From UBA1715 sp045599365 (lineage in GTDB: Bacteria > Bacteroidota > Bacteroidia > Bacteroidales > UBA1715): DNA of 43,262 nucleotides. Shown here piece by piece: positions 34,845-43,262 of the stretch. Made by a program: the position numbers and the translations under genes. Numbering within the stretch: position 1 is the stretch's first letter; each line of letters starts with the position of its first letter. The notes under the pieces were generated by a model. The model searched no databases and had not been told where the DNA came from. It saw only the letters and a program-made list of their open reading frames with translations. The DNA is taken from assembly GCA_045599365.1 (NCBI GenBank), contig JAZRVS010000166.1, positions 1-43,262 of the forward strand, written 5' to 3'.

Positions 34845-36023
34845 TCAATAAAGGAATCCGAACATCCAAAGAGGGATCTCTTTCATGCTGACGTACTCGA
34901 TATCGTCTTTGGCAAGATATGCATTCTCAATATCTTTGATTTGACGTGAAGTCTTATTTTTCCCTCCTACTTCAAACGTATATCCGTTCACTAAAAAATC
35001 CGCTTGTGATGGAGAGGAAACAATCGGATATAAATCCTGTAGAAATTGGATAAATATATTTTCTCTTATTGTCCCGACATTTGGTTCGCCATCAGTGAGT
35101 GCGTAAGATAGGTTGGGATTATTTAAATAGATTTTATCTATTTTCTCTAATATCTTAATGCCAGTGGCTTTCTCTCTCACCATGGTAATCAACTGCGCTT
35201 TTTCCAAATACATGAAATAGTCTGGCAATGCGTTTCTCGATATTCCCAACTCTCTTTCTAAAACAGAGAAATTGGGTTTGAATGGAACGCTTTGCGCAAT
35301 TACATAAAGCAGTTTTTTCAACTTGGCACTTGAACTGACATTCATTTTTGCAAATGTCGGTACATCAAACTCCACAACTTGCTTTAATACACTTCTGAGT
35401 CGGATGGCGTAATCGTCCGACTCCAAAAAGAATGGATAGAATCCAGTTTTCAGATATTTCTTGTAATATACCAATGGTCGATACTCCGTATAAGGAAATT
35501 TTACGTTTCCTTTCACTATCTCTTCCAATGTATAAGCGGGAAGGTCTAAATGCAAAGTGAGATTAAGGTACTCTCGGAATGAGAGTCCTTTTAGATGGTA
35601 TTCCACTTTTCTTCTGCTTAAATCAGCTCCTCCTTGTTCCAAATCGAGAATTGAAGATCCTGTATAAATGATTTGTAAGTCAGGCAGAAGATCATATATA
35701 TTCTTTATCTCAACAGACCAACCACTATATTTATGGATTTCATCAATATACAGTCTTTTCCCTCCATTCTGATAAAACTCTTTAGCTAAATCAAACAACC
35801 TATGTGTTGTGAAGTAAAAATCATCTGCGGTAACGTAAAGTGAGTGTTCTACGTCATTGGATATTTTGATATGCTGAAGGACCAATGTGGTTTTTCCAAC
35901 TCCGCGTGCTCCTAAGATGGCTATTAACCTGTTATTCCAGTTGATTTTGTCGTGTAAATAACGCACAAAATCAATGTTTACTCTATCAATCAGTAATTTA
36001 TATGTTTCAATCAGATTATTCAT
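34845..36023 (-). CDS. AAA_14/DUF4143 ATP-binding protein, second copy
   Basis: 392 residues from ATG 36023. Walker A GARGVGKTT at residues 38-46, Walker B LYIDEIHK at 91-98, sensor IIYTGSSILD at about 118. The C-terminal DUF4143-like half ends with DFLVNGYTFEVGGKNKTSRQI, a possible PD-(D/E)XK remnant, and WMFGFLY. The longer reading frame upstream of 36023 runs through the promoter palindromes and is not coding. Same length and layout as the ATPase at 25703 but clearly diverged, so the two are old paralogues or separate arrivals. Confidence 0.9.
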   Translation of the reverse strand: MNNLIETYKLLIDRVNIDFVRYLHDKINWNNRLIAILGARGVGKTTLVLQHIKISNDVEHSLYVTADDFYFTTHRLFDLAKEFYQNGGKRLYIDEIHKYSGWSVEIKNIYDLLPDLQIIYTGSSILDLEQGGADLSRRKVEYHLKGLSFREYLNLTLHLDLPAYTLEEIVKGNVKFPYTEYRPLVYYKKYLKTGFYPFFLESDDYAIRLRSVLKQVVEFDVPTFAKMNVSSSAKLKKLLYVIAQSVPFKPNFSVLERELGISRNALPDYFMYLEKAQLITMVREKATGIKILEKIDKIYLNNPNLSYALTDGEPNVGTIRENIFIQFLQDLYPIVSSPSQADFLVNGYTFEVGGKNKTSRQIKDIENAYLAKDDIEYVSMKEIPLWMFGFLY

Positions 36024-36039
36024 AACGTAAAATTTCCCA

Positions 36040-36139
36040 CAAATATATATAATTGCACGATAGAGTGTGCAATTTTTTGTTAAAATTGCATGATAGAGTA
36101 TGCAGTTTCTGTCAATATTTGCATGGTAGAATATGCAAT
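36040..36139 (-). promoter_or_regulatory. ATPase 2 promoter with three palindromes at a 33-bp period
   Basis: Three 22-bp units of the form TTGCA-N10-TGCAA start at 36052, 36085 and 36118, exactly 33 bp apart. The nearest ends 4 bp from the -7 box TATATTTG (minus strand, 36047-36040). Spacer sequences between units differ, so the palindromes are what is kept. 33 bp is close to three helical turns, which would place bound proteins on the same face. Confidence 0.7.
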
Positions 36140-36203
36140 ATTTACTTTTTATATACTTCGTTACAAAAAAATGAGCGAATCGTTGGTTGGGTATAGAAAC
36201 AAA

Positions 36204-36233
36204 GAGAGCAAGAAGCCCAAGCCCCTTGCTCTC
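36204..36233 (-). terminator. Terminator of the second restriction operon
   Basis: Perfect stem GAGAGCAAG / CTTGCTCTC (36204-36212, 36225-36233) with a 12-base loop; TTTGTTTC follows on the minus strand. Nearly the same sequence as the hairpin at 39143-39171 over about 45 bases. Confidence 0.75.
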
Positions 36234-36261
36234 CCTTTTATCTTTCGATCTAATAGTTAAT

Positions 36262-36552
36262 TCATATTGTTTTTCGCTTGGAAGTCTTGACTTCAAAAAG
36301 CACCTCCAGGGCTTCCTCGGCAAACCTCGTTTCAAGAGAAATTAATTCCGACAAAATCAGTTCTTTGTCGCAATTATACTCTTCCTCAATCCATTTCATA
36401 TCTCTCTCGCAAACCTCTTCTCCATACAAATACCTGTTAAGAATGTCATCCCACAAAACATCGTCTCTTGAATAATAGTTAGGCAAATAGGTTTCTATAA
36501 ATTGCCAGAATATAGTATAATGGCTTTCACGATTTAATGATATATCGCTCAT
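36262..36552 (-). CDS. Unrecognised small protein at the end of the restriction operon
   Basis: 96 residues, acidic and helical (YYSRDDVLWDDILNRYLYG, ERDMKWIEEEYNCDKELILSE), no signal or membrane segment. I do not recognise a family. It starts 19 bp after the nuclease stop and is followed by a terminator, so it belongs to the same transcript. A role as accessory or control protein of the restriction system is possible, but not shown. Confidence 0.6.
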   Translation of the reverse strand: MSDISLNRESHYTIFWQFIETYLPNYYSRDDVLWDDILNRYLYGEEVCERDMKWIEEEYNCDKELILSELISLETRFAEEALEVLFEVKTSKRKTI

Positions 36553-36571
36553 GGCATCTCAAACTGATAAA

Positions 36572-37291
36572 CTATTTCTTAGGATAGATTTGTACAATAT
36601 TCTGCCATAATGGGATATTCAACGATCTATTATAATAATCATTATAGGCCTTTTCTACTTTACGCTTCCAGTCTAATCCAATTTTAGCAGTGCCTGGATA
36701 AGTCTTAATTACAAAGTCCAGAGCAGATAAGAAATCTTCTAACGATTTGAACGTATCAAAATCGGTCTTTTCTGAATACCATGTAGCAGGTCTCAAGTTA
36801 TAGATGATATTCTTTTTATCTTGAACTTTTACTGCCCATTTCGTGCTAGGGCAACTAATTTCCCAAACCTTTTTCAGCCAAACGTTGTTGATTGTAATAA
36901 TGCCTGTTTCCATATCCATTTTGTATTCAATCAACAGATAATTCGATTGTAGTTTCCACGGCTTGTCCATAGCGTCTGAAATATATGACATAAAATTTCC
37001 GATGTCGAAATTAGGACTGCCAGTAAAAGATTTTATCTCCAGCCAGTCGTCATTGGATGGGGAAACGTTCAACCAAAAGTCAGGAGAACTTTGAGAATGA
37101 TTATAAACATGGTCAATATTGTTCTTAGTCATCCATTTATCAAGCCATTCTTCCAAAATATTGCCTACTACATTGTTTTGCTGCACGGTTATTTTGAAAT
37201 CAGATAATTTGAATGTTATTTCTCCTTTATTATTTGTGTCTAATTGTTGCTTCAACATATCAAACACTTCTAATGCATTATATTTAGCCAT
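36572..37291 (-). CDS. NgoBV-like type II restriction endonuclease
   Basis: 239 residues. The active-site region is SPDFWLNVSPSNDDWLEIKSF: Asp71 and Glu85-Ile-Lys87 make a PD-(D/E)XK centre. The segment and the coupling to a C5-cytosine methylase resemble the NgoBV/NlaIV family, which cuts GGNNCC; the specificity here is inference. The ATG at 37291 overlaps the end of the methylase gene by 8 bp. Confidence 0.85.
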   Translation of the reverse strand: MAKYNALEVFDMLKQQLDTNNKGEITFKLSDFKITVQQNNVVGNILEEWLDKWMTKNNIDHVYNHSQSSPDFWLNVSPSNDDWLEIKSFTGSPNFDIGNFMSYISDAMDKPWKLQSNYLLIEYKMDMETGIITINNVWLKKVWEISCPSTKWAVKVQDKKNIIYNLRPATWYSEKTDFDTFKSLEDFLSALDFVIKTYPGTAKIGLDWKRKVEKAYNDYYNRSLNIPLWQNIVQIYPKK

Positions 37292-39092
37292 TATTATAAA
37301 TTGTATTTAGTAATCTTTGCGCGACTGATTTGATTACGGGTACGACAACCGTATTTCCTAAAAGATCAAAACCGTCTTTTTCATCAATGTCAAATTTTAG
37401 TGATTCTGGATAGCCAAAAAGCCTTAATCCTTCCCTTAAAGATAGTTTTCTAATGCCATTTCCATCTGGGACGTAGATTCGTTGCATATCAGTTGCTACT
37501 AAAGTTGGTGCAATACCTTTGGGGTCTAATATTTCGTTGACTTCAAAGGACAATTTTCCTGCAACAATATTATATCCTTTTTCTTTAGTTGTATCTAATT
37601 CACGGCGAGATGTTGTTACGACTCTCCCTGTGGACGTAGTTACTTTCGTTTCTATTTTTTTCTTTGGATGTTCATACTTTAGATATCCTAATTGAGTTAA
37701 ATGTATGAGCATTGCATTAAGATCGGCGTTTTTATAGAAAGTTGATATTTGTTTTTCTGTCAATGGCATACCATCCATCCAATCGATCTGCCATTCTTCC
37801 GCCCATTTTTTCTTTCTTCTTTCTGTCATTATTAGATTCATTAATTTTTTTTCTTCGTTACTAATATGACCTTTTATTTCGATATCCCAACTATGAATAT
37901 TGTCTTTACCTCCTCTTTTGTCTTTGATAGATTTGCCAACCAGTTCATTTATGGAATAAATTGATAGTAATTTCTTTACAAATGGAGTATTTGATATTTT
38001 ACCACTTTTCTCTAAAATGTCTTCAATTTTTTTATGAACAGGGATGAACTTTTCCAAGTCAACTTGTTTATTCAATGCACCAACAATATAAATTCTTTTC
38101 CTTTCTTGAGGGATTCCGAAGTCTTTGGAATTTAATAATTTATAACTGACGTTATACCCTAAGGCCATTAGATTACCAACAATCACTTGTAATGTTTTAC
38201 CATTGTCATGGTTGATTAATCCTTCAACATTTTCAAGAATGAACCCTTGGGGCTTCTTGTCTTTTAATATTCGCTCAACATCGAAAAATAAAGTACCTCT
38301 TGTATCTGCAAATCCATCTCTATTGCCTGCGGAACTAAATGCTTGACATGGGAATCCTGCACACAAAATATCAAAATCCGGTATGTATTTTGTTTCAATT
38401 TTTGTAATATCTCCATTAATTACATCTGAAGGATGGTTTTCTTTTAAAACTTTAACAGCATGAGGTTTTATTTCTGATGTGAAAACGCACACTGGGTTCA
38501 ATCCACATTCTCTGGCAGCCTGTTCCAATCCACATCTAATTCCCCCAATTCCCGCAAACAAGTCAATGAATCGTACCACGTCTTTTTGTTCTGTCCGCAA
38601 AGGAGAGTTTGGCTTCTTTGAAGAATCGATGTGTAGAGTTATCAAATCTCCTTTTACTAAGACTGGTGCATTCTCTACTGAGCGCATTCCTTTTGTTGCA
38701 TCTATAAGTGTTTCTAAATTTATCGAATCGGAAATAAGCTCTTCCCCTAAAAGATAAACAATATAGTTCCCTTGAGGAGAGGGATACGCCAATAAACTCA
38801 TCTCCTCTTCGCTCTTTTTGGTGAAAGAGACGCAAGGAAACACATGACAACCTTCAGAAAGATTTTCATGATTATAGATAATTATATAATCTGGTTTAAA
38901 TCCAGATAGAACGCCACCTTCCCTTGATTCAAAAATATTTTCATTGTATCGTATATTGTACAACATCTCATAGCGTTGAGGATTCTTACCAACAATCCAA
39001 TCTAGTTGTTTTTTCTCTGCTCTGTAAGTACCCAGTAAAAATGTTGAGTCTTTATGATCATCAAAGTGAAATATTTGAGGAGTTCCTTCCAT
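37284..39092 (-). CDS. C5-cytosine DNA methyltransferase with an extra N-terminal domain
   Basis: 602 residues from ATG 39092. C5-methylase motifs appear in order from residue about 176: FAGIGG (I, 179-184), GFPCQAFS (IV, catalytic Cys249), ENV (VI, 287-289), IPQERKRIYIVG (VIII), and LLGNTVVVPV (X) at the end. Residues 1-170 form an additional domain with no methylase motif, absent from plain Dcm-type enzymes. A GTG 33 bp upstream would fall inside the -7 box at 39115-39122, so I prefer the ATG. It protects the site of the nuclease downstream; the gene order is methylase first. Confidence 0.93.
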   Translation of the reverse strand: MEGTPQIFHFDDHKDSTFLLGTYRAEKKQLDWIVGKNPQRYEMLYNIRYNENIFESREGGVLSGFKPDYIIIYNHENLSEGCHVFPCVSFTKKSEEEMSLLAYPSPQGNYIVYLLGEELISDSINLETLIDATKGMRSVENAPVLVKGDLITLHIDSSKKPNSPLRTEQKDVVRFIDLFAGIGGIRCGLEQAARECGLNPVCVFTSEIKPHAVKVLKENHPSDVINGDITKIETKYIPDFDILCAGFPCQAFSSAGNRDGFADTRGTLFFDVERILKDKKPQGFILENVEGLINHDNGKTLQVIVGNLMALGYNVSYKLLNSKDFGIPQERKRIYIVGALNKQVDLEKFIPVHKKIEDILEKSGKISNTPFVKKLLSIYSINELVGKSIKDKRGGKDNIHSWDIEIKGHISNEEKKLMNLIMTERRKKKWAEEWQIDWMDGMPLTEKQISTFYKNADLNAMLIHLTQLGYLKYEHPKKKIETKVTTSTGRVVTTSRRELDTTKEKGYNIVAGKLSFEVNEILDPKGIAPTLVATDMQRIYVPDGNGIRKLSLREGLRLFGYPESLKFDIDEKDGFDLLGNTVVVPVIKSVAQRLLNTIYNNG

Positions 39093-39114
39093 GCTGTCAT
39101 TGTAATTGAGTTTG

Positions 39115-39122
39115 CAAATATA
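39115..39122 (-). promoter_or_regulatory. -7 promoter box of the second restriction operon
   Basis: TATATTTG on the minus strand, a full match, 22 bp before the ATG at 39092. Confidence 0.65.
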
Positions 39123-39142
39123 CACAATTTACAGAAACAAAA

Positions 39143-39171
39143 AGAGCAAGAAGCTTGAAGCCCCTTGCTCT
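39143..39171 (-). terminator. Terminator of the cellobiose phosphorylase gene
   Basis: Stem AGAGCAAG / CTTGCTCT (39143-39150, 39164-39171) with a 13-base loop; TTTTTG follows on the minus strand. Lies 20 bp upstream of the restriction-operon promoter. Confidence 0.8.
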
Positions 39172-39234
39172 CTCTATCTATAAAATCAAGAGTTTCTTAT
39201 TTCTTAATTCTTAACTCTTGATTCATAATTATCA

Positions 39235-41631
39235 TTAGCCCATTGTAACAACTACCTCGTTCACATTCTTCATCTTGTCGAAAGGAACGACATTGCCTTC
39301 GATTGCTTTGCCGTTCAATGTAATTGAAACAACACCTTTTTCTACTTTGTTAGGGTTTTTAACAGTGATGTTTGCAATCTTTCCACGGAACTTACGAGTT
39401 GCAGTAAATCCTTTCCAACCAGGAACGCATGGATCAATTAACAAACCATCGTAGTCTGGACGAATACCAAGAATGTATTGTGCTGCTGTGAAATACGCCC
39501 ACGAAGCTGTACCACTCAACCAAGGACAACGGCTTTGTCCTGCACGCATGTTGTATGTAGAACAAGTTGTTTGTGCATATACGTATGGCTCAATTTGACG
39601 AACCTCAGCACGTTCGTTGTACGCTGCTGGCAAATAGTTCTTGTAGTTCTTGAATGCACGTTTACCGTGACCCAAAATACAGTCTGCCATAATTCCCCAA
39701 CCTTGTGTGTGTTGGAATACTGCTGCATTTTCCTTCATACCTTTGTTGAATAGAGGAGCTTTGATTACAGAAGCTTCTGTTTTTTCGTATGGAGGATCGC
39801 AAAGAACTAAACCATATTTTATTGCCAAGTGTTTTTCAACGCTATTCATAACTGTTTCAGCACGTTCTCCAGTTGCTTGACCAGAAATGATTGACCATGA
39901 GTTAGGGTTCAACCAAATCTTACCTTCGTTTAATGGGTCATTCTTCGTACCGAAAATGTAACCATCTTCTTTAATTGCACGAACATACCATTCACCATCC
40001 CAAGCAACTTTATCAATAGTTTTTGTCAATGTTGCCAAATGACCTTCAGCCCATTTAACTTCATCTTTCTTATTCAAACGAGTACAAATGTCAATGTAAA
40101 CTGTTAGAGCATAACGCAATTGCATTGCAACGAAAACAGTTTCACCTTTCGCACCAAGTACCAAACAGTCGTTCCAATCAGCTTTCAAGCCACAAGGAAG
40201 ACCATTCTTTCCACTTCTGTCAAGGTTGAATTGGATAGCACGTTTCAAGTGTTCCAAAACAGTTCCCTCGCCTTTGTCGGAGAATGGAAGCACTTTGTTG
40301 TAGTAGTTGATGTCACCAAGTTCCTTAACGTAAGTTGGAACAGTGTTGAACAACCACATACAGTCATCTGAGCGAAAGTCGCCTTCTGGTGTTGGAGCTT
40401 CGTGGCCAGGATTATGGGCAAATGGTTTTACAACAGGCATTGCGCCACCATTAGAATTTTGTCCTGTCAACATAAGTTCCAAACGGTCAACAACTTCTTC
40501 TGGAATATTGTGGATAACGCCAAGCATATCTTGAATTGTATCGCGGTAACCCATACCATCGCGTTCGCCACGGTAAATCAATGACGCTGCACGACTCCAT
40601 GCGTATGTAATCAAGTTGTTGAAAGGATTCCACATGTTAATCATGCTATTGAAAGCTGCATCTGGAGTTTTAGCCGACAAACCTTCAATACGTCCGTGCC
40701 AGTATTTTACAATTTTATTGAATTCTGCTTCCACTTTGGTTGGAGTTGCAACCATTTTTGCAGCTTTTTTACCTTCAACCAATGCTTTCCCAATACCAAG
40801 TACAACAGAAAATTCTTTTGTCTCGCCTGGTTGCAAGTCAACGTCCACCTGCAATGTACCACAACCATTGTCACCTTCTGTCAATGAATTTGTACATTTT
40901 CCATTGGCAACAACAATAGGATTAGCATACGTTCTGTATGAACCAAGGAATTTACTACGGTCGCTGTCGTATCCTGTAACTTTTTGACCAACAACCCCAA
41001 TGAATGAATGACGAGCTTGGTCTTTGTTTTGGAAATTTTCAGGATCTTCAGGCATAAACAAGTTGCTTCCGTGATCAACGAAACCATTCTTGTAAGCCGT
41101 TTTAATGATGTATTGAGTGTATTGCAAGTTGTTGCTGTCGTCGTTCATATTCCAGTTTGACGCAAATTCAACGTATGTGAATGCTTTCAACTTGCGTGCT
41201 TTTTTGCCCGTGTTGGTAATCTTCACATTCCAAACTTCGAACTCCTGTCCCATTGGAACAAAGTACAATGTTTCAGTTTTTATATTGCTATACTCCGACG
41301 AAATTTTCGTGTAAGCCGAACCGTGGCGACATTCGCTCTTGTATTTATCAAGCGGTTTGCCAACAGGTTGCCAAGAGCCAGACCAGAAATCCTTGCTTTC
41401 GCAATCGTGGATGTATAAATAACGTCCAGGTTGGTCAAGAGGAACATTATTGAATTTTATACGAAGAAAACAACCTTGAACCGAAGAGCGGAAGAAAGAA
41501 TAACCGCCAGCATTGTTGGTAATGATTGCTCCATAGCGAGTATCGCCTAAATAGTTACTCCAAGATGTAGGAGTGTCTGGTTTTGTGATAACGTATTCTT
41601 TGTGTTCGTCATCAAAATAGCCGTATTGCAT
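39235..41631 (-). CDS. Cellobiose phosphorylase (GH94)
   Basis: 798 residues, full length for family GH94. It splits cellobiose with phosphate into glucose 1-phosphate and glucose in the cytoplasm, saving one ATP per disaccharide. The N-terminal beta-sandwich (MQYGYFDDEHKEYVI, NNAGGYSFFRS) is followed by the helical barrel; the catalytic acid lies in KADWNDC (about residues 483-489). The segment YRGERDGMGYRDTIQDMLG is the usual GH94 phosphate/sugar-site loop. Cellodextrin phosphorylase is a less likely alternative, since those are longer. No sugar-transport or glycosidase gene lies next to it. Confidence 0.93.
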   Translation of the reverse strand: MQYGYFDDEHKEYVITKPDTPTSWSNYLGDTRYGAIITNNAGGYSFFRSSVQGCFLRIKFNNVPLDQPGRYLYIHDCESKDFWSGSWQPVGKPLDKYKSECRHGSAYTKISSEYSNIKTETLYFVPMGQEFEVWNVKITNTGKKARKLKAFTYVEFASNWNMNDDSNNLQYTQYIIKTAYKNGFVDHGSNLFMPEDPENFQNKDQARHSFIGVVGQKVTGYDSDRSKFLGSYRTYANPIVVANGKCTNSLTEGDNGCGTLQVDVDLQPGETKEFSVVLGIGKALVEGKKAAKMVATPTKVEAEFNKIVKYWHGRIEGLSAKTPDAAFNSMINMWNPFNNLITYAWSRAASLIYRGERDGMGYRDTIQDMLGVIHNIPEEVVDRLELMLTGQNSNGGAMPVVKPFAHNPGHEAPTPEGDFRSDDCMWLFNTVPTYVKELGDINYYNKVLPFSDKGEGTVLEHLKRAIQFNLDRSGKNGLPCGLKADWNDCLVLGAKGETVFVAMQLRYALTVYIDICTRLNKKDEVKWAEGHLATLTKTIDKVAWDGEWYVRAIKEDGYIFGTKNDPLNEGKIWLNPNSWSIISGQATGERAETVMNSVEKHLAIKYGLVLCDPPYEKTEASVIKAPLFNKGMKENAAVFQHTQGWGIMADCILGHGKRAFKNYKNYLPAAYNERAEVRQIEPYVYAQTTCSTYNMRAGQSRCPWLSGTASWAYFTAAQYILGIRPDYDGLLIDPCVPGWKGFTATRKFRGKIANITVKNPNKVEKGVVSITLNGKAIEGNVVPFDKMKNVNEVVVTMG

Positions 41632-41682
41632 AATATCTAAAATTAAATTTATGTATGATTTGTTTCAAAATTAAAAAAAAGA

Positions 41683-42297
41683 TTAAAAGATTTTGCTTTC
41701 TTCGCCATTTTTTAATCGAACTATATTTTTTCGGTGTGTTATAAGTAGTAGTACCGCAAACAAAATTGAAAAGATTTGCAAAGAAAGAATAGACGTTCGT
41801 TCCACAAAAAAAACGAAAAATGGGAATGCACATCCAGCTATCATTGAACCCAACGAAACATAATGAGAAATAAGAAGTACTATTCCAAACACCACAAATG
41901 CGAGTAGCGCAGGGATAGGAACAATTGCCAAAGTAAGACCAAGTAATGAAGCGACCCCCTTTCCGCCCTTAAATCCAACATAAATTGGAAATATATGTCC
42001 TATCACAGCAACAATACCAAACAAAAGTTGCAAATTGACATACGGAGGCGTATTAGGCAAATACGGAAAAAATCTAACCAAATTGACAGCAACGTAGGCT
42101 TTTAAAACATCTATTAAAAAGACTGGTATTCCAGCTTTTTTCCCTAACACACGAAACGTATTTGTTGTGCCAGCATTTCCACTACCATAATCGCGAACAT
42201 CTATACCATAGAATATATTACCAATCCAAACGGATGTTGGAATTGCTCCCAAAAGATATGCAACAATTGTTGCAACTACAAGATAAAGGATTTCCAT
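41683..42297 (-). CDS. plsY: Acyl-phosphate:glycerol-3-phosphate acyltransferase
   Basis: 204 residues, first acylation step of phospholipid synthesis, inner membrane. About six hydrophobic segments. Loop motifs of the family are present: SGNAGTTNTFRVLGKKAG near residue 38 and GFKGGKGVAS near 105. The ATG overlaps the stop of the upstream gene by one base (TAATG), indicating coupled translation. Confidence 0.96.
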   Translation of the reverse strand: MEILYLVVATIVAYLLGAIPTSVWIGNIFYGIDVRDYGSGNAGTTNTFRVLGKKAGIPVFLIDVLKAYVAVNLVRFFPYLPNTPPYVNLQLLFGIVAVIGHIFPIYVGFKGGKGVASLLGLTLAIVPIPALLAFVVFGIVLLISHYVSLGSMIAGCAFPFFVFFVERTSILSLQIFSILFAVLLLITHRKNIVRLKNGEESKIF

Positions 42298-43262
42298 TAT
42301 TGGTTACAAACAGGACAATACGCCTTTTTCACCTCTGAGTTTTCAAACATTTGGAATGACAATTTTCCAGTATCAACCAATTCACATAAACGAGGTTTAT
42401 TCATTTCGCTTGCACGTTTGAGAGCATCTACAAATGCCTGTGTATGATACATATAATCTGTATGGGTACACATAGAAATGAACACAAAAATGAATTCTTC
42501 ACTCACTGATGGTAAATTTACCATGCTTGACATCACACTCAACGGATAATCATAATCACCCATACCAACAAAAATTGAAGCCAAATTCAGAGCGCCTTTC
42601 CAATCATAACCATCTATTTCTATAATGTCTCGAATACGTTCAAATGCTGCATTTACGAACTCCTCTTCATTCGCAACCTTGTATGTTTTATTCAGATTTT
42701 GAAGAGATTTAATTTGCAATTCCAAATTGATTGGGTCAATTGCATATTTTGGCAAAACAGAAATCAGTTGAGCATCAATTTCTTTTTGCATATCTGTTAC
42801 ATAATACTCATTATCAATAGTTTCTAACTTCAAACGAGCAAAAACAAGATTTCGACGAACATAGAAATTATCAGGATTTAACGTATTGAGACGTTTCATT
42901 TCCTTCAAAAATTTTTCATCAATTTCCATATTATTTGCAGTATATTTCAACCACATTTTGTTCACTTGCATACCTACATACGCAGGCTTATCAGGTATCG
43001 TCATTTTATCAATCAGCGATTTTGAATAACGACCAGATAAAATTTGCTGCATAATAAATTTCTGAATAGCAAGTGCCAAATCTTCATTATATTCCTTTAA
43101 TGCTTTATGAAAAGCATACAACGCATAACTTTGCTCTTGTCGAGTAGTAGAAATATTATATTCCACAACAATTTTCACCTCGGCAAAACGATGTTTTGAA
43201 AGCACAGGATCCATTTTTTTCAGATTATCCCCCTTAGAAATGTATGCCAATATTTCCTCTTT
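42297..43262 (-). CDS. C-terminal part of an unrecognised protein, running off the right edge
   Basis: At least 321 residues are visible; the frame is open to the end of the window. It is mostly helical with repeat-like pairs (LKEMKRLNTLNPDNFYVRRN, LELQIKSLQNLNKTYKVANE) that may be divergent TPR-type repeats, and ends in a Cys pair, YCPVCNQ. I see no catalytic motif. It is coupled to plsY by a one-base overlap. Confidence 0.7.
   Translation of the reverse strand, partial: KEEILAYISKGDNLKKMDPVLSKHRFAEVKIVVEYNISTTRQEQSYALYAFHKALKEYNEDLALAIQKFIMQQILSGRYSKSLIDKMTIPDKPAYVGMQVNKMWLKYTANNMEIDEKFLKEMKRLNTLNPDNFYVRRNLVFARLKLETIDNEYYVTDMQKEIDAQLISVLPKYAIDPINLELQIKSLQNLNKTYKVANEEEFVNAAFERIRDIIEIDGYDWKGALNLASIFVGMGDYDYPLSVMSSMVNLPSVSEEFIFVFISMCTHTDYMYHTQAFVDALKRASEMNKPRLCELVDTGKLSFQMFENSEVKKAYCPVCNQ

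Noticed and set aside
36052..36139. CRISPR-like array
   Set aside because: Only three units, palindromic, spacers of 11 bases, next to a promoter and with no cas gene.
36024..36335. Longer N terminus for the second ATPase
   Set aside because: The extra frame runs through the palindrome array and -7 box; its 11-codon repeats just follow the 33-bp period, and the paralogue has no such extension.
1..43262. tRNA, rRNA or known riboswitch
   Set aside because: No cloverleaf, rRNA core or known aptamer was recognised by eye on either strand; a covariance search would be needed to exclude small ones.

Overview
The window comes from an AT-rich member of the Bacteroidota, most likely the order Bacteroidales. 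The main evidence is the repeated appearance of the Bacteroidota -7 promoter box TAnnTTTG a short way upstream of start codons (for example at 3259, 7774, 12873, 14845, 23948, 25454, 25678, 27577, 34186, 36040 and 39115). Supporting evidence is a secreted protein with a type IX-like C-terminal domain, SPI- and SPII-type exported proteins, FISUMP-like lipoproteins, a small Bacteroidota-type XRE regulator and two AAA_14/DUF4143 ATPases. The genus cannot be told from the sequence.

Layout. 1-9.8 kb is mostly housekeeping: a di-haem cytochrome c peroxidase behind argS, a divergent TPR lipid/periplasm-directed protein, a psd-mqnA-miaA operon (phosphatidylethanolamine synthesis, futalosine-route menaquinone, tRNA modification) and a large secreted protein. 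9.9-12.9 kb holds a lipocalin, a MATE exporter and a small lipoprotein, with copies of a roughly 100-base intergenic repeat. 12.9-14.8 kb is a first type II restriction-modification pair. 14.9-23.9 kb is one 2,999-residue non-ribosomal peptide synthetase with the order A-T-C-A-T-C-A-T-R. Its reductase terminus predicts release of a peptide aldehyde or a cyclised derivative. 24.2-25.5 kb is a YqaA-like membrane protein and a SAM methyltransferase.

25.5-39.2 kb is an accessory and defence-like region. It has two paralogous AAA/DUF4143 ATPases, each preceded by palindromes repeated with an exact 33-bp period and ending a few bases from the -7 box. It also has an Abi-type HEPN protein between two copies of a 75-base repeat, REP-like palindromes, a candidate small RNA, a frameshifted insertion sequence, a tandem family of four exported FISUMP-related proteins behind a small XRE regulator, a large imperfect hairpin, a broken RhuM gene and a second restriction-modification operon (NgoBV-like nuclease plus C5-cytosine methylase) lying between two near-identical hairpin terminators. 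Three of these cassettes are bounded by duplicated hairpins, which looks like cassette exchange.

39.2-43.3 kb returns to core metabolism: cellobiose phosphorylase, plsY and the C-terminal part of an unrecognised protein running off the right edge. No tRNA, rRNA or CRISPR array was seen.
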